DNA of 37,761 nt from an uncultured Oscillospiraceae bacterium (GCA_900540865.1 UQHH01000022.1:1-37761), one strand, 5' to 3'; positions 1-7,656 are shown, numbered from the stretch's first letter. A program made the numbers and translations. The notes: generated from the letters alone by a model not told the origin.

Positions 1-348
1 GGCCCCCACTTCGCAATCACAAGCATCGGCAATGTTGTCGGTGAAGTGCTTGCTCCCGGTGAGGATCCGCAGGCTGTTCTCGACGCATTTATTGCGAACT
101 ATCCGGACTATGCGACAGACGAGAAGGTTGCTGAGTTAAAGAAAACTTTAAAGCTTGACAGCGGCGATACTTCTTCTAAGAACGACGACAAAAAAGATGA
201 CAACAAGAATACCAGCAGCAAAAGCAGTGCTGCAAGCACCGGCACAACTGAGACTGGCGATGCTACACCTTTTGTAGCGCTTGCTGTGCTTCTTGTTGCG
301 GCTCTTGGCGTTGCAGTTATAGCTTCTAAGAAAAAGGTTACTGAGTAA
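1..348 (+). CDS. C-terminal end of a cell-surface protein with membrane anchor (5' truncated)
   Basis: The frame is open from base 1, so the gene begins outside the window; the GTG at 46 is internal. About 55 residues of an acidic domain are followed by a Lys/Asp/Ser-rich linker (roughly residues 55-85), then TTETGD, a hydrophobic stretch of about 20 residues and a short basic tail (ASKKKVTE). This is the layout of a Gram-positive wall-anchor or C-terminal membrane anchor. The motif TTETG resembles a sortase LPxTG box but lacks the Leu-Pro pair, so covalent anchoring is uncertain and simple membrane retention is possible. The function of the missing N-terminal part cannot be inferred. A strong hairpin terminator follows 25 bases after the stop. 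Confidence 0.75.
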   Translation, partial: GPHFAITSIGNVVGEVLAPGEDPQAVLDAFIANYPDYATDEKVAELKKTLKLDSGDTSSKNDDKKDDNKNTSSKSSAASTGTTETGDATPFVALAVLLVAALGVAVIASKKKVTE

Positions 349-372
349 TTATCGGTAATAGTTTTGCAGATG

Positions 373-404
373 AAAAGCCTTCCCAGTTACGGGAAGGCTT
401 TTTT
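373..404. terminator. Bidirectional intrinsic terminator
   Basis: AAAAGCCTTCCC pairs with GGGAAGGCTTTT around a six-base loop, with T-runs on both strands. It lies between the convergent surface-protein gene and the UDG gene and probably serves both. Confidence 0.9.
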
Positions 405-445
405 GTCTTATCAATTGCAATAGTAAAACGGACGAAATCTCGTAA

Positions 446-1027
446 TCAATCTGCATCATATGTGTGCTCGCATATTTCTTTGATTTTTTTCTGCAGCTTT
501 AAAAAATCCTCAAAAGCATCCGGCTTTTGGCGAGGGTTACGAAGCAGCGCGGCCGGATGGAGCGTCGCCATCATGAGCAGACCGTTTTTTTCAAAGAATA
601 TTCCATGCTCTTTGGTGATTTTCATATCCGGTTTGATGATTTTCATTGCGGCAATTCTGCCGAGACATACAATGATTTTCGGCCTGATTAAAGCAACCTG
701 GTTTCTCAGCCATCCAATACATGCCTCCTGCTCCTCCGGCAGGGGGTCACGATTTTGAGGCGGCCTGCATTTGACAATATTGGCTATATAAATGTTTTTA
801 TTGCGGTCAAGATCAATAGCCTTCAGCATTTTATCGAGGAGCTGTCCACCGCGCCCCACAAAAGGTTCGCCTTGTAAATCCTCGTTCTGGCCAGGACCTT
901 CTCCTATAAACAAGACCTCGGCGTTTTGGTTCCCTACGCCGAAAACTACATTGGTGCGTGTTTTAGATAGGCTGCATTTTTCGCAGCAGAGGCAGTCTCG
1001 TTCCAAATTTTCCCACGATTCGTACAT
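446..1027 (-). CDS. Family 4 uracil-DNA glycosylase (iron-sulfur type)
   Basis: The 193-residue product removes uracil from DNA as the first step of base-excision repair. Four cysteines that can ligate a [4Fe-4S] cluster are visible: C15 and C18 near the N-terminus, C87 in KCRPPQNR and C103 (EEQEAC). The active-site motif GEGPGQNED (about residues 42-50) and the DNA-intercalating motif HPAALLRNP (157-165) are intact, and the length is normal for the family. An upstream ATG at 1072 is in frame, but ATG 1027 has the purine-rich ribosome site AGAAGGAA at good spacing and gives the usual N-terminus. It is transcribed alone and convergent to the surface gene. The family is related to the N-terminal part of the phage SPO1 DNA polymerase, a label sometimes used for it. 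Confidence 0.93.
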   Translation of the reverse strand: MYESWENLERDCLCCEKCSLSKTRTNVVFGVGNQNAEVLFIGEGPGQNEDLQGEPFVGRGGQLLDKMLKAIDLDRNKNIYIANIVKCRPPQNRDPLPEEQEACIGWLRNQVALIRPKIIVCLGRIAAMKIIKPDMKITKEHGIFFEKNGLLMMATLHPAALLRNPRQKPDAFEDFLKLQKKIKEICEHTYDAD

Positions 1028-1230
1028 GTTTTTCCTTCTTTCTAAATTTCTTACTATATAAGGTATTGTCAAACAGCCTTTTCTTCTTTTATAAATGATA
1101 GCAGGAAATTGGCTGATTTAGTGCTGTCAAAATATATTAAGCATAATAAATGCAAGAAACGGCGAATACCAGATATGCTGTTTCCTTAATAATAACACAC
1201 TAGGCCTGCTCTAAAAGGCGCAGCTACGCT

Positions 1231-1307
1231 GTTTCAATGTTCGCTCAGCCGCCGAAAGGCTTGCTTATGCAAGGCTTTCGGCCCGCAGCGTGAGGTTATT
1301 ATAACAT
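1231..1307. repeat. 77-base interspersed repeat, copy 1
   Basis: The unit begins GTTTCAATGTTCGCTCAG and ends GAGGTTATTATAACAT. It contains a near-perfect hairpin in which GCCGAAAGGCTTGC pairs with GCAAGGCTTTCGGC (one mismatch). Copy 2, 139 bases downstream, has the same length and differs at about seven positions. Size and internal hairpin suggest a REP/MITE-like intergenic element; no coding potential was seen. Confidence 0.75.
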
Positions 1308-1342
1308 GCGAAACGGCTGCAAAGCAGGCGTAACCACAGCAA

Positions 1343-1363
1343 GGAAAGCGCTTGACGCTTTCC
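1343..1363. other. Perfect 8-bp hairpin between the two repeat copies
   Basis: GGAAAGCG and CGCTTTCC flank a five-base loop. There is no T-run, so it is not an obvious terminator. It may be part of a larger element made of the two 77-base repeats and the spacer. Confidence 0.5.
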
Positions 1364-1369
1364 GAATAT

Positions 1370-1446
1370 GTTTCAATGTTCTCTCAGTCCCCGTAAGGCT
1401 TGCTCATGCAAGGCTTTCGTCCCGCGGCGTGAGGTTATTATAACAT
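1370..1446. repeat. 77-base interspersed repeat, copy 2
   Basis: Same length and same ends as copy 1, with about seven substitutions. Several of these weaken the internal hairpin (start of the left arm CCCGTAAGG instead of GCCGAAAGG), so copy 2 looks like the older or less constrained copy. Confidence 0.75.
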
Positions 1447-1482
1447 ATGTTTTAAAAAGGCGCAAAATATTTGCTGGAAAGG

Positions 1483-1514
1483 TTGAAATTACAGCGGAAC
1501 AGTTGTAATATAAT
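1483..1514 (+). promoter_or_regulatory. Probable sigma-A promoter of pduL
   Basis: TTGAAA (1483-1488) is followed after 17 bases by TAATAT (1506-1511); an overlapping TATAAT lies at 1509-1514. Transcription would start near 1520. That rules out the upstream in-frame ATG at 1471 as the pduL start. Confidence 0.6.
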
Positions 1515-1569
1515 ATCAGAAAAAATAATAAAAGCAATGCGTTCCGTGCGCGCGCAAAAGCGCGGAGAA

Positions 1570-2151
1570 ATGGTGGTCAATACAATGAAGATTATGGTTG
1601 AAACCTCGGCAAGACATCTGCATGTAACTAAGGAGGCGCTTGAAACTTTATTTGGTAAGGGTGCTGAACTGACAAATAAAAAGGATTTGTCCCAGCCCGG
1701 ACAGTTTGCCTGCGTGGAAAAGGTAAAGGTAGTGGGTCCTAAGGGCGAGCTTGTTATGTCAATCCTTGGGCCTGTGAGAAGCGCATGCCAGGTAGAGGTC
1801 TCTTTAACAGAGGCAAGGAAGCTCGGTATTGCGGCGCCGGTGCGTGAGTCTGGCGATATTACCGGAACGCCCGGCTGCAAGCTTGTTGGCCCCGCGGGTG
1901 AAATGGACATCGATTGCGGTGTAATTGCCGCAAAGAGGCATATCCATCTTGACCCGAAAACGGCACAGGAGTTTGGACTTTCAGACAAGCAGACCGTTTC
2001 GGTCAAAGTGGGCGCACAGGAGAGAATGCTTACATTCGGCGACGTCGTTATCAGAGTCAATGAGAAGTTTGCGCCCGCAATGCATATCGATACCGATGAA
2101 TCCAACGCGGCCGGTCTTACCGGAACGGTGGACGGGGAAATCATCGCCTGA
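1570..2151 (+). CDS. pduL: PduL-type phosphate acyltransferase (phosphotransacylase)
   Basis: The enzyme interconverts acetyl- (or propionyl-) CoA plus phosphate and acyl-phosphate plus CoA, the step before acetate kinase. The 193-residue product has the two tandem PTAC domains. Its metal-binding histidines are visible: H16 and H18 (RHLHV), H124 and H126 (RHIHL), and H172 (MHID), spaced as in characterised PduL proteins. There is no N-terminal encapsulation helix and no microcompartment gene nearby, so a cytosolic housekeeping role in fermentation is likely. ATG 1570 is chosen because the promoter overlaps the earlier ATG; its GCGGAGAA ribosome site is close, so GTG 1573 or ATG 1585 are alternatives. 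No acetate kinase gene is adjacent. Confidence 0.92.
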   Translation: MVVNTMKIMVETSARHLHVTKEALETLFGKGAELTNKKDLSQPGQFACVEKVKVVGPKGELVMSILGPVRSACQVEVSLTEARKLGIAAPVRESGDITGTPGCKLVGPAGEMDIDCGVIAAKRHIHLDPKTAQEFGLSDKQTVSVKVGAQERMLTFGDVVIRVNEKFAPAMHIDTDESNAAGLTGTVDGEIIA

Positions 2152-2175
2152 TTCAATAAAGTAATCCGTTAATCA

Positions 2176-2223
2176 AAATCCCATTTGCCAATCAGCGGTA
2201 GTGCTGTGCGGCAAATGGGATTT
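2176..2223. terminator. Bidirectional terminator, 14-bp perfect stem
   Basis: AAATCCCATTTGCC pairs perfectly with GGCAAATGGGATTT around a 20-base loop. It sits between the convergent pduL and hemolysin-III genes. Confidence 0.85.
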
Positions 2224-2246
2224 CTGTTTTAAATTCTATTCTATTT

Positions 2247-2894
2247 TTATTTTTCCATGACAGCCAAAAGAATCGAAAAATAGTGAAAGATACTTCCGGC
2301 GATAGTGAACAGGTGCCAAATGGAGTGGAAGTACTTGATTTTTTTGATTGCGTAAAAAATTACGCCGACCGTATAAAATACACCGCCCGTAAGCAGGAAA
2401 ATCAATGAAATTTGAGGAATGGATTCCATCAGCGGCTTGATTGCAAAAATAATCACCCAGCCCATCAAAATATAGCAGACAACAGAGGGCTTGCGAAAGC
2501 GTTCCAAATCAATCGAATTCAATACAATGCCGATGATTGCGGCGCCCCAGACGATGCCGAACAGTGTCCAGCCGAGCCAGCCGTTCAGGCAGAAAAGCGT
2601 AAGCGGCGTGTAGGTTCCAGCGATTAAAAAGAAAATAGTATTATGGTCCATGATACGAAAAAACTTTTTAGCCTTTTCGTTTGTAATCGCATGGTACAGC
2701 GTGGACATTGTATACAGGATAATCAGCGACGCGCCGTAAATACAGGAGCTGACGACGGCCCAGGTATTTGCATAAATCGCGGAGAATATAATCAGGATTA
2801 CGGTTCCGGCGATAGAAAGCAGGCTGCCGGCCCCATGGGAAACAGAGTTGAAAATCTCTTCCCCTAGCGTATAGCGTTTGGGTGTTTTACTCAT
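2247..2894 (-). CDS. Hemolysin III / YqfA-family (PAQR-like) membrane protein
   Basis: The 215-residue protein has about seven hydrophobic spans. It carries the family histidines and acidic residues: SxxxH in STLYHAI, MDHNTIFFLIAGTYTP near the middle, and HSIWHLFTIAGSIFHYF at the C-terminus. These are the metal-site residues of the PAQR/alkaline-ceramidase superfamily. Bacterial members have been linked to membrane-fluidity control; despite the name, haemolysis is rarely shown. The start lies inside the end of the GH31 gene (ATG 2894, GH31 stop 2887-2889), with GGAGGCC as ribosome site, so the two are translationally coupled and share a promoter. A direct functional link to glucosidase is not obvious. 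Confidence 0.9.
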   Translation of the reverse strand: MSKTPKRYTLGEEIFNSVSHGAGSLLSIAGTVILIIFSAIYANTWAVVSSCIYGASLIILYTMSTLYHAITNEKAKKFFRIMDHNTIFFLIAGTYTPLTLFCLNGWLGWTLFGIVWGAAIIGIVLNSIDLERFRKPSVVCYILMGWVIIFAIKPLMESIPQISLIFLLTGGVFYTVGVIFYAIKKIKYFHSIWHLFTIAGSIFHYFSILLAVMEK

Positions 2895-4962
2895 GGATAA
2901 GGCCTCCGTTGATGACTTTTGTTTTTATATCGGAAGAAGTCAGGCTGTAGCCGTCCGTCGTCCACTCTGCCACAATTTCGGTTAAGCTTGATTTGTCGCA
3001 TACATTTGAAATACCATCGTCGTCATACAACTGGTATACCGCCTGCTCCGCTACGAAACCAACCAGGGAAAGCTGCCTTCGGTCCAGCTTGCCGGTGCAC
3101 GCGGCGCTTTCACACAGCGGCAGAAGCTGATTTTTCCTGATGAAAATGGGAACCTCGTCAAGCGCTACATCTATATAATGGTCGCCCTTGTTCATAACGG
3201 AACACCTGCACAGCTCAGCGCCGCGCAGCGTAATAAATAGCATATCCTCCGGAAGATATACATAGCGTCCCGCGGCATTCTGCTCATAAACGGGGGCTAT
3301 CATAATACTGTCGCCGACCATCAGCTGGTCTTCAACTTTTCTTGCGCGGAAATCTTCCCGGTAATCGAAGGCGAGAGGCCGGAACATCATGGTATTGTTC
3401 AAGGCGGCTTTCATGTATTCGCTGTACAGATAGGGAACCAGGCGGTAGCGTACGGATATAACGTCTGCAAACGCCTTTGTATCGCCGAACTGGTAGCATT
3501 CCTGCTCACGGGTGCCAAGCGCGGAGTGATTGCGCATCAAGGAGGTAAATACGCCGAAGGCGAGCCAACGAAGCAGCAGGTCGCGCGTTACGTCGCCTCC
3601 GAAACCGCCGATGTCGGCGCCTGTATAGAGAAAGCCGCACATATTGAGCGACGGCATCATCTTAATGTTGAGCAGCAGATGGGACCACCACGACTGATTG
3701 TCGCCTGTCCAGATGCCGCTGTACCTGTGCATGCCAATATAGGAGGAACGGGAGAAAAGCAGAACACGTTTATCAGGAACGATTTCTTCAAACGCTTCCG
3801 CCGCGCTGCGCGTCATATAATACCCATACAGGTTATGAACCTTATCATGGCGAACCTTCACGCCGTCCATATCGTGGTAAAAGCTCTGGTAATCGTCCAT
3901 GCTGTTGGAAAGGGCACCAAACAAGCCGCGTAAATCAAAGAACGAATAAATATCGAGCCGTTTCTTTTTATACTCCTCAAGCGCGTCCCAAGCCTTTGAA
4001 AGCCCTTTTTCTGAATAAAAAATAGCGGGTTCGTTCATGTCGTTCCAAAAGCCTTCAATTCCACAATCGAGCAGCGTTTTGTACTGGTGCCCAAACCACC
4101 GGCGCGCGCCGCTGTTTAAAAAGTCGGGAAAATGCGTATGTCCCGGCCAGACGGCGGTGACGTAGTCCCTGCCGTTTTCATCCTTGCAGAAATATCCGTT
4201 TTCGGCTCCTTCCTCGTAAACGCTGTAGCCCTTTTCGATTTTCACGCCCGCGTCGATAATAGGAACCAGGCGGATGCCGTTTTTCTTCATTTCCGACACA
4301 AATTCAGGAAAACGGGGGAACTTAGAATTATCTACTGTGAAATCCTTGAAATCGTCCATGTAGTCGATGTCGAGGTAAACCGCGTCGAGCGGAATGCCGT
4401 TTTCCCGGTATCCTTCGACGACCTTGCGTATATCCTGTTCGTTTTGATACCCCCAGCGGCTTTGCTGGAAACCGAACGCCCATCTCGGCGCGAGGTAGCT
4501 GCGTCCAATCATTTGGCGGAACTGCGTGACAATATTGTTTTCGCTGTCCCCGGTAATGATATAGAGCTTAAAATCGGGTGTTTCCGGCTCAATCACGAGC
4601 AAATCGTGCATTTCATACCCGATGTCGAACACAACCCGCCCGGGGAAGTCTACAAATACCCCAAACGGTTCTTTGCCGCTTACCATAATAAAGTTATGCG
4701 CCCCATACAGGGAACGCTTTGTTTCCGTATGGTTCGGGTCATCGCAACAAAAGCTTTCATAGCGCCAGCCTCGTTTATCGATGCCCCGCATTGCTTGCCC
4801 AAGCCCGTATACGGCGTCGTTTTCTTCGAGACGGCAGGAAAGCCGAAGGGAGCCCGCCGTTCTGTCCAGGGTCAAAAAATCGGGAGCTTCGGAGCTGGGA
4901 GTGAATTCTGTGACGACTGCCTGCGTATTGATAGGGTTGCCGAAGCGGTAATATGTAATCAT
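2887..4962 (-). CDS. GH31 alpha-glucosidase-type glycoside hydrolase
   Basis: The 691-residue product has a beta-sandwich N-terminal domain, then a (beta/alpha)8 barrel. The barrel holds the GH31 signature GFWNDMNEP with nucleophile D308 and the acid/base region GIWTGDNQSWW with D421. LDIDYMDDF near residue 200 is the substrate-binding beta-strand. There is no signal peptide, so it probably acts in the cytoplasm on imported alpha-glucosides. ATG 4962 follows AGGAGGAAG at ideal spacing; the frame extends upstream to 5049, but that part overlaps the divergent promoter region. It is the first gene of a two-gene operon with the hemolysin-III gene. Substrate specificity (alpha-glucosidase, sulfoquinovosidase, isomaltosidase) cannot be settled by eye. 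Confidence 0.93.
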   Translation of the reverse strand: MITYYRFGNPINTQAVVTEFTPSSEAPDFLTLDRTAGSLRLSCRLEENDAVYGLGQAMRGIDKRGWRYESFCCDDPNHTETKRSLYGAHNFIMVSGKEPFGVFVDFPGRVVFDIGYEMHDLLVIEPETPDFKLYIITGDSENNIVTQFRQMIGRSYLAPRWAFGFQQSRWGYQNEQDIRKVVEGYRENGIPLDAVYLDIDYMDDFKDFTVDNSKFPRFPEFVSEMKKNGIRLVPIIDAGVKIEKGYSVYEEGAENGYFCKDENGRDYVTAVWPGHTHFPDFLNSGARRWFGHQYKTLLDCGIEGFWNDMNEPAIFYSEKGLSKAWDALEEYKKKRLDIYSFFDLRGLFGALSNSMDDYQSFYHDMDGVKVRHDKVHNLYGYYMTRSAAEAFEEIVPDKRVLLFSRSSYIGMHRYSGIWTGDNQSWWSHLLLNIKMMPSLNMCGFLYTGADIGGFGGDVTRDLLLRWLAFGVFTSLMRNHSALGTREQECYQFGDTKAFADVISVRYRLVPYLYSEYMKAALNNTMMFRPLAFDYREDFRARKVEDQLMVGDSIMIAPVYEQNAAGRYVYLPEDMLFITLRGAELCRCSVMNKGDHYIDVALDEVPIFIRKNQLLPLCESAACTGKLDRRQLSLVGFVAEQAVYQLYDDDGISNVCDKSSLTEIVAEWTTDGYSLTSSDIKTKVINGGLIHE

Positions 4963-4993
4963 GAAAACTTCCTCCTGAGCCGGCCGTTTTATG

Positions 4994-5022
4994 TTGCAAT
5001 TGCCGGGTGATTTCTTTATAAT
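4994..5022 (+). promoter_or_regulatory. Probable sigma-A promoter of the degV-like gene
   Basis: TTGCAA (4994-4999), 17-base spacer, TATAAT (5017-5022). The predicted transcript starts near 5029, downstream of the in-frame ATG at 4991, which supports the later TTG start. A minus-strand TATAAT at 5027-5032 may serve the divergent GH31 operon. Confidence 0.65.
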
Positions 5023-5045
5023 TGTTATTATACAAGCGAACCGGA

Positions 5046-5057
5046 ACAATATATTGT
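5046..5057. promoter_or_regulatory. 12-bp palindrome, possible operator
   Basis: ACAATATATTGT is a perfect palindrome between the divergent GH31 and degV promoters. It falls in the -35 region of the presumed minus-strand promoter and in the leader of the degV transcript. No regulator gene is adjacent, so the binding protein is unknown. Confidence 0.4.
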
Positions 5058-5095
5058 CAGAAAATAATTATCGTGACAATCGAGGGGGAATAATT

Positions 5096-5953
5096 TTGGA
5101 CAGGAAAATTATGCTCACGGCCGACAGCACCTGCGACTTGAATGGGGAGCTCATGCAGCGGTATCATGTGAAAACTTATCCGCTGCATATCGTGCTGGGC
5201 GGTAAAAGCTTTGAAGACAGCGTAAACATTATGCCCGATGAGATATATGAAAACTTTTATAAGACAGGCGAGCTGCCGAAGACTTCGGCAATCAACGCGG
5301 GAGAATATATCGATGTGTTCCGTCCCTTTGTCGAGCAAGGATATGAAATCGTACATATCAATATCGGAAGCGCGCTGTCCGGCTCCCACCAGAACTGCGT
5401 AACCGCCGCAAAGGAGCTGGGGCACGTATACCCCGTCGACTCCTGCAATCTTTCTTCAGGAACCGGGCTGCTCGTAATTGAGGCCGCGCAGCGGATTGCG
5501 CAGGGGATGAGCGCAGAGCAGGCGGCGAAAGAGGTGCAGGCCCTTACTGCAAAGAGCCATGCGAGCTTTATTATCGACCGCCTTGACTTTATGCGCGCCG
5601 GCGGGCGCTGCTCCACGGTAACGATGCTGGGGGCGAACCTGCTCAACTTAAAGCCCTGTATTGAAGTGGATAATGAGCATGGAGGCGCCATGGGCGTAGG
5701 CAAAAAATACCGCGGGAAGCTGGAAAAGGTTTTGCAGAGCTATGTTGAGGATAAGCTCGCCCAGTATGATAACATCAGGCCTGACCGGATATTTATTACA
5801 CATTCTGGTATCTCGAAAGAGCGCGAGCGGATGGTTTACGACCTGCTCAAGAGCAAAAACTATTTTAAGGAAATTCTGATTACGCGCGCGAGCTGTACGA
5901 TTTCCTCGCACTGCGGGCCGAATACGCTCGGCATCCTGTTCATGACGGAATAA
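5096..5953 (+). CDS. DegV-family fatty-acid-binding protein
   Basis: DegV proteins bind a fatty acid in a two-domain fold. Characterised members (FakB) present it to the kinase FakA for incorporation into phospholipid. The 285-residue length is typical. The opening LTADSTCDL, the ligand-contact motif SALSGSHQN (about residues 85-93) and RLDFMRAGGR (about 160-169) match the family. TTG 5096 is the best start because GAGGGGG lies eight bases upstream and the promoter at 4994-5022 excludes earlier starts; ATG 5111 is an alternative. It is monocistronic, ended by a terminator at 5997-6026. No FakA kinase gene is nearby. Confidence 0.92.
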   Translation: MDRKIMLTADSTCDLNGELMQRYHVKTYPLHIVLGGKSFEDSVNIMPDEIYENFYKTGELPKTSAINAGEYIDVFRPFVEQGYEIVHINIGSALSGSHQNCVTAAKELGHVYPVDSCNLSSGTGLLVIEAAQRIAQGMSAEQAAKEVQALTAKSHASFIIDRLDFMRAGGRCSTVTMLGANLLNLKPCIEVDNEHGGAMGVGKKYRGKLEKVLQSYVEDKLAQYDNIRPDRIFITHSGISKERERMVYDLLKSKNYFKEILITRASCTISSHCGPNTLGILFMTE

Positions 5954-5996
5954 GCCTTAGACGTTCCATGATTGATGATATTTAATTTAAATAAAA

Positions 5997-6026
5997 AAAC
6001 CGCCCAGAGCTTGTTCTGGGCGGTTT
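5997..6026. terminator. Bidirectional terminator
   Basis: AAACCGCCCAGA pairs with TCTGGGCGGTTT around a six-base loop. It separates the convergent degV-like gene and the zinc-ribbon protein gene, which stops only nine bases further on. Confidence 0.88.
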
Positions 6027-6034
6027 GCTTATCA

Positions 6035-7225
6035 TTAAGATTTGGAAACGGACTCCGTAAGGTCGCCCTCCAGCTTCTTTCCATCAAAATCGATTAGTTC
6101 ACTGAGGGTCAGGGAAATGTCGCTCGACGTTGCGCTGGAGGCGCCTGTAATCTCAAAGGATACTTTGACGAGCACCTTTTCTAAGGCAAAATCAAAGCCG
6201 TCAAGATTGGTGGAATTGAACAGCAGCTGGTCTTTTTCCTTCGCGTTGTATATTGGGTTTCCAATTTCCGGGAACTCAATGGAATCCTCTTTTATTTTAA
6301 GAAGGCTGGAATTATAATTAACATAACCGTTTACTCCGCAGACAGATTTGTTTACGCCTCCTAGATAGGCCGTATAGGTGACGGTGTCTCCGACCTGGAA
6401 CTCCTTACCGTTGATTGTAATCGCGCCGGGGGGATTGTTGTTCGATTCTCCGCCTGACGTATCGCCTCCAGATGAGCTGTTGCCTGAAGCGGGATTATCC
6501 CCGGAGCTGTTGCTGCTGCTGGAAGCCGTGGAGCTGCTGCCGGAGCCGGAGGACTGCCCGCCGCCGGAAGAGCCGTTTGACGTGTCTGAAGGGTTATCGG
6601 AAACGCTGCCGCCAGAACTGTTTTGAATGGCATTGCCGTTTTCGTCAGTCGGCAGCTCACTTGACGGGCTGCTGCTTGAAATGGGGTTGCCGTCCGGGTC
6701 GGTCGGAACCTGTGAAACGACGCCCGGCAGCTTTTCTGGACGAAATACAAAGCTGCCGTTATCGATTTTGAATACGCCAATCGCAAACAACGCGGCGGTA
6801 AGCAGGGCCAGTATGACGACGACGGCAATCACAATTTTTACACCCAGCGGAATTTTGCGCTGTTTTTTGTATGCGGTATTGACGTCGACATTATATTCCC
6901 TGAGTTTTTCGGGAATTTCCTCCTTTGGGGAAGCCGCGCCGAAATCGTCTCCGTAACCGCTGCCCGCAGGGGCTTGGGTTCCAGAGGCGGCACCGGCGGA
7001 ACCCACAGAGGAATCAGCCGGCGTCTCCTGTTCGTCCATAGGGGAATCAAAGCCGTCGTGGTACTGCATGTCGTTATCGGAATGAATGACCGTCTGGTCG
7101 TCGTTATAAAGAGATTTTGTTTCTTCTAGCAAACGAGATACGTCTTCCTGCGGGTTGTATCCGCAGTTTGGGCACTGCGGGAGCTGCTCGTTATATTCGT
7201 TGTTACACTTTGGACAGCGAATCAT
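6035..7225 (-). CDS. Zinc-ribbon membrane protein with Ser/Gly linker and cohesin-like C-terminal domain
   Basis: The product has 396 residues. It opens with a zinc ribbon (C4, C7, C18, C21: CPKCNNEYNEQLPQCPNCG), followed by an acidic low-complexity stretch and one strong transmembrane helix (about 127-152). A Ser/Gly/Pro-rich linker (about 170-265) and a 130-residue beta-rich domain (about 268-395) follow. That domain begins FQVGDTVTYTAYLGGV and continues GYVNYNSSLLKI, resembling the first strands of cohesin modules that bind dockerins. The topology implies a cytoplasmic ribbon and an exported C-terminal domain. ATG 7225 is preceded by AAAGGACC; promoter and leader hairpin lie just upstream. 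The cohesin assignment is by pattern only, and no dockerin protein is in the window. Confidence 0.75.
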   Translation of the reverse strand: MIRCPKCNNEYNEQLPQCPNCGYNPQEDVSRLLEETKSLYNDDQTVIHSDNDMQYHDGFDSPMDEQETPADSSVGSAGAASGTQAPAGSGYGDDFGAASPKEEIPEKLREYNVDVNTAYKKQRKIPLGVKIVIAVVVILALLTAALFAIGVFKIDNGSFVFRPEKLPGVVSQVPTDPDGNPISSSSPSSELPTDENGNAIQNSSGGSVSDNPSDTSNGSSGGGQSSGSGSSSTASSSSNSSGDNPASGNSSSGGDTSGGESNNNPPGAITINGKEFQVGDTVTYTAYLGGVNKSVCGVNGYVNYNSSLLKIKEDSIEFPEIGNPIYNAKEKDQLLFNSTNLDGFDFALEKVLVKVSFEITGASSATSSDISLTLSELIDFDGKKLEGDLTESVSKS

Positions 7226-7248
7226 TTTATCAGGTCCTTTCAGAAAAG

Positions 7249-7274
7249 ATATACGGATTTCATGCTCCGTATAT
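7249..7274. promoter_or_regulatory. 9-bp inverted repeat in the leader of the zinc-ribbon gene
   Basis: ATATACGGA and TCCGTATAT flank an eight-base loop between the promoter (7290-7318) and the start codon (7225). It could be an mRNA hairpin or an operator. There is no T-run, so termination is unlikely. Confidence 0.5.
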
Positions 7275-7289
7275 TCCGTTATCAAACAG

Positions 7290-7318
7290 ATTATAACATT
7301 ATCTGCACACGGAGTAAA
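7290..7318 (-). promoter_or_regulatory. Probable extended -10 promoter of the zinc-ribbon gene
   Basis: On the minus strand: TTTACT (7313-7318), 17-base spacer ending in TGT, then TATAAT (7290-7295). The TGN extension supports it. Confidence 0.6.
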
Positions 7319-7439
7319 GAAAAAGCGGGTATTTTCATATAATGTTAAAATATGTCGAACGGCTTCCTGTTCAAAAATTTTCCATAAAAAACACGCAGTT
7401 TCTTTACAGACCGATTAAACTTTGTTTTAATTTGCCGGT

Positions 7440-7445
7440 TATAAT
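7440..7445 (+). promoter_or_regulatory. -10 box of a plus-strand promoter
   Basis: A perfect TATAAT lies in an AT-rich region; the -35 is poor (AAACTT at 17 bases). It would drive the non-coding stretch 7452-7656 and possibly read into the phage-like cluster. Confidence 0.4.
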
Positions 7446-7451
7446 AAAAAC

Positions 7452-7656
7452 ATCAAAGGAAGAACAAACGGATAACGCGGGGCTTGATTTTTCCCCCTTG
7501 ATTATATAGGGCTGTACGCGCAAGGAACGCCGTGCAGCCCAGATTTTATATATTAAGCCTTTGCTGTGTGGGGCGGCGCCGCTGTAAGGCTTAGCAATGC
7601 AGCCGTTTTGAATCGGGCGTACAGCTATCCCAATGGGTAAGGCTGTGCGCTGTTTT
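7452..7656 (+). ncRNA. Candidate structured non-coding RNA of about 205 nt
   Basis: This stretch starts seven bases after a TATAAT and ends in a hairpin with a T-run. No reading frame with a ribosome site was seen. Strong local pairings are visible: GGGCTGTACG (7509-7518) with CGTGCAGCCC (7531-7540, one G-U); AAGCCTT (7555-7561) with AAGGCTT (7586-7592); and the terminal hairpin 7617-7650. Two of the helices share the unit GGCTGT(A/G)CGC. The length would suit a 6S-type or other regulatory RNA, but I could not match it to a known family. It may also be only the leader of the phage-like cluster. Confidence 0.35.

Larger units (their letters stand above)
1028..1482. other. Intergenic region without a supported gene
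   Basis: This 455-base stretch between the UDG gene and the pduL promoter holds two copies of a 77-base repeat and a small hairpin (listed separately). The rest is AT-rich. No reading frame with a ribosome site and no tRNA-like fold was seen. A TTGACA on the minus strand near 1067-1072 has no convincing -10 box at normal spacing. Confidence 0.6.

Noticed and set aside
1231..1446. CRISPR array
   Set aside because: Only two 77-base repeats with one spacer of 62 bases and mutated copies; repeat length and hairpin do not fit CRISPR.
1452..2156. 234-codon minus-strand frame opposite pduL
   Set aside because: PduL on the plus strand has all conserved histidines; the antisense frame is Ser/Thr/Pro-rich noise.
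4132..5010. 292-codon plus-strand frame opposite the GH31 gene
   Set aside because: It is fully antisense to a well-supported GH31 gene, has no ribosome site and no family features.
7452..7656. tRNA or tmRNA gene
   Set aside because: No cloverleaf, no T-loop GTTCGA-type sequence and no CCA-adjacent acceptor stem could be drawn.
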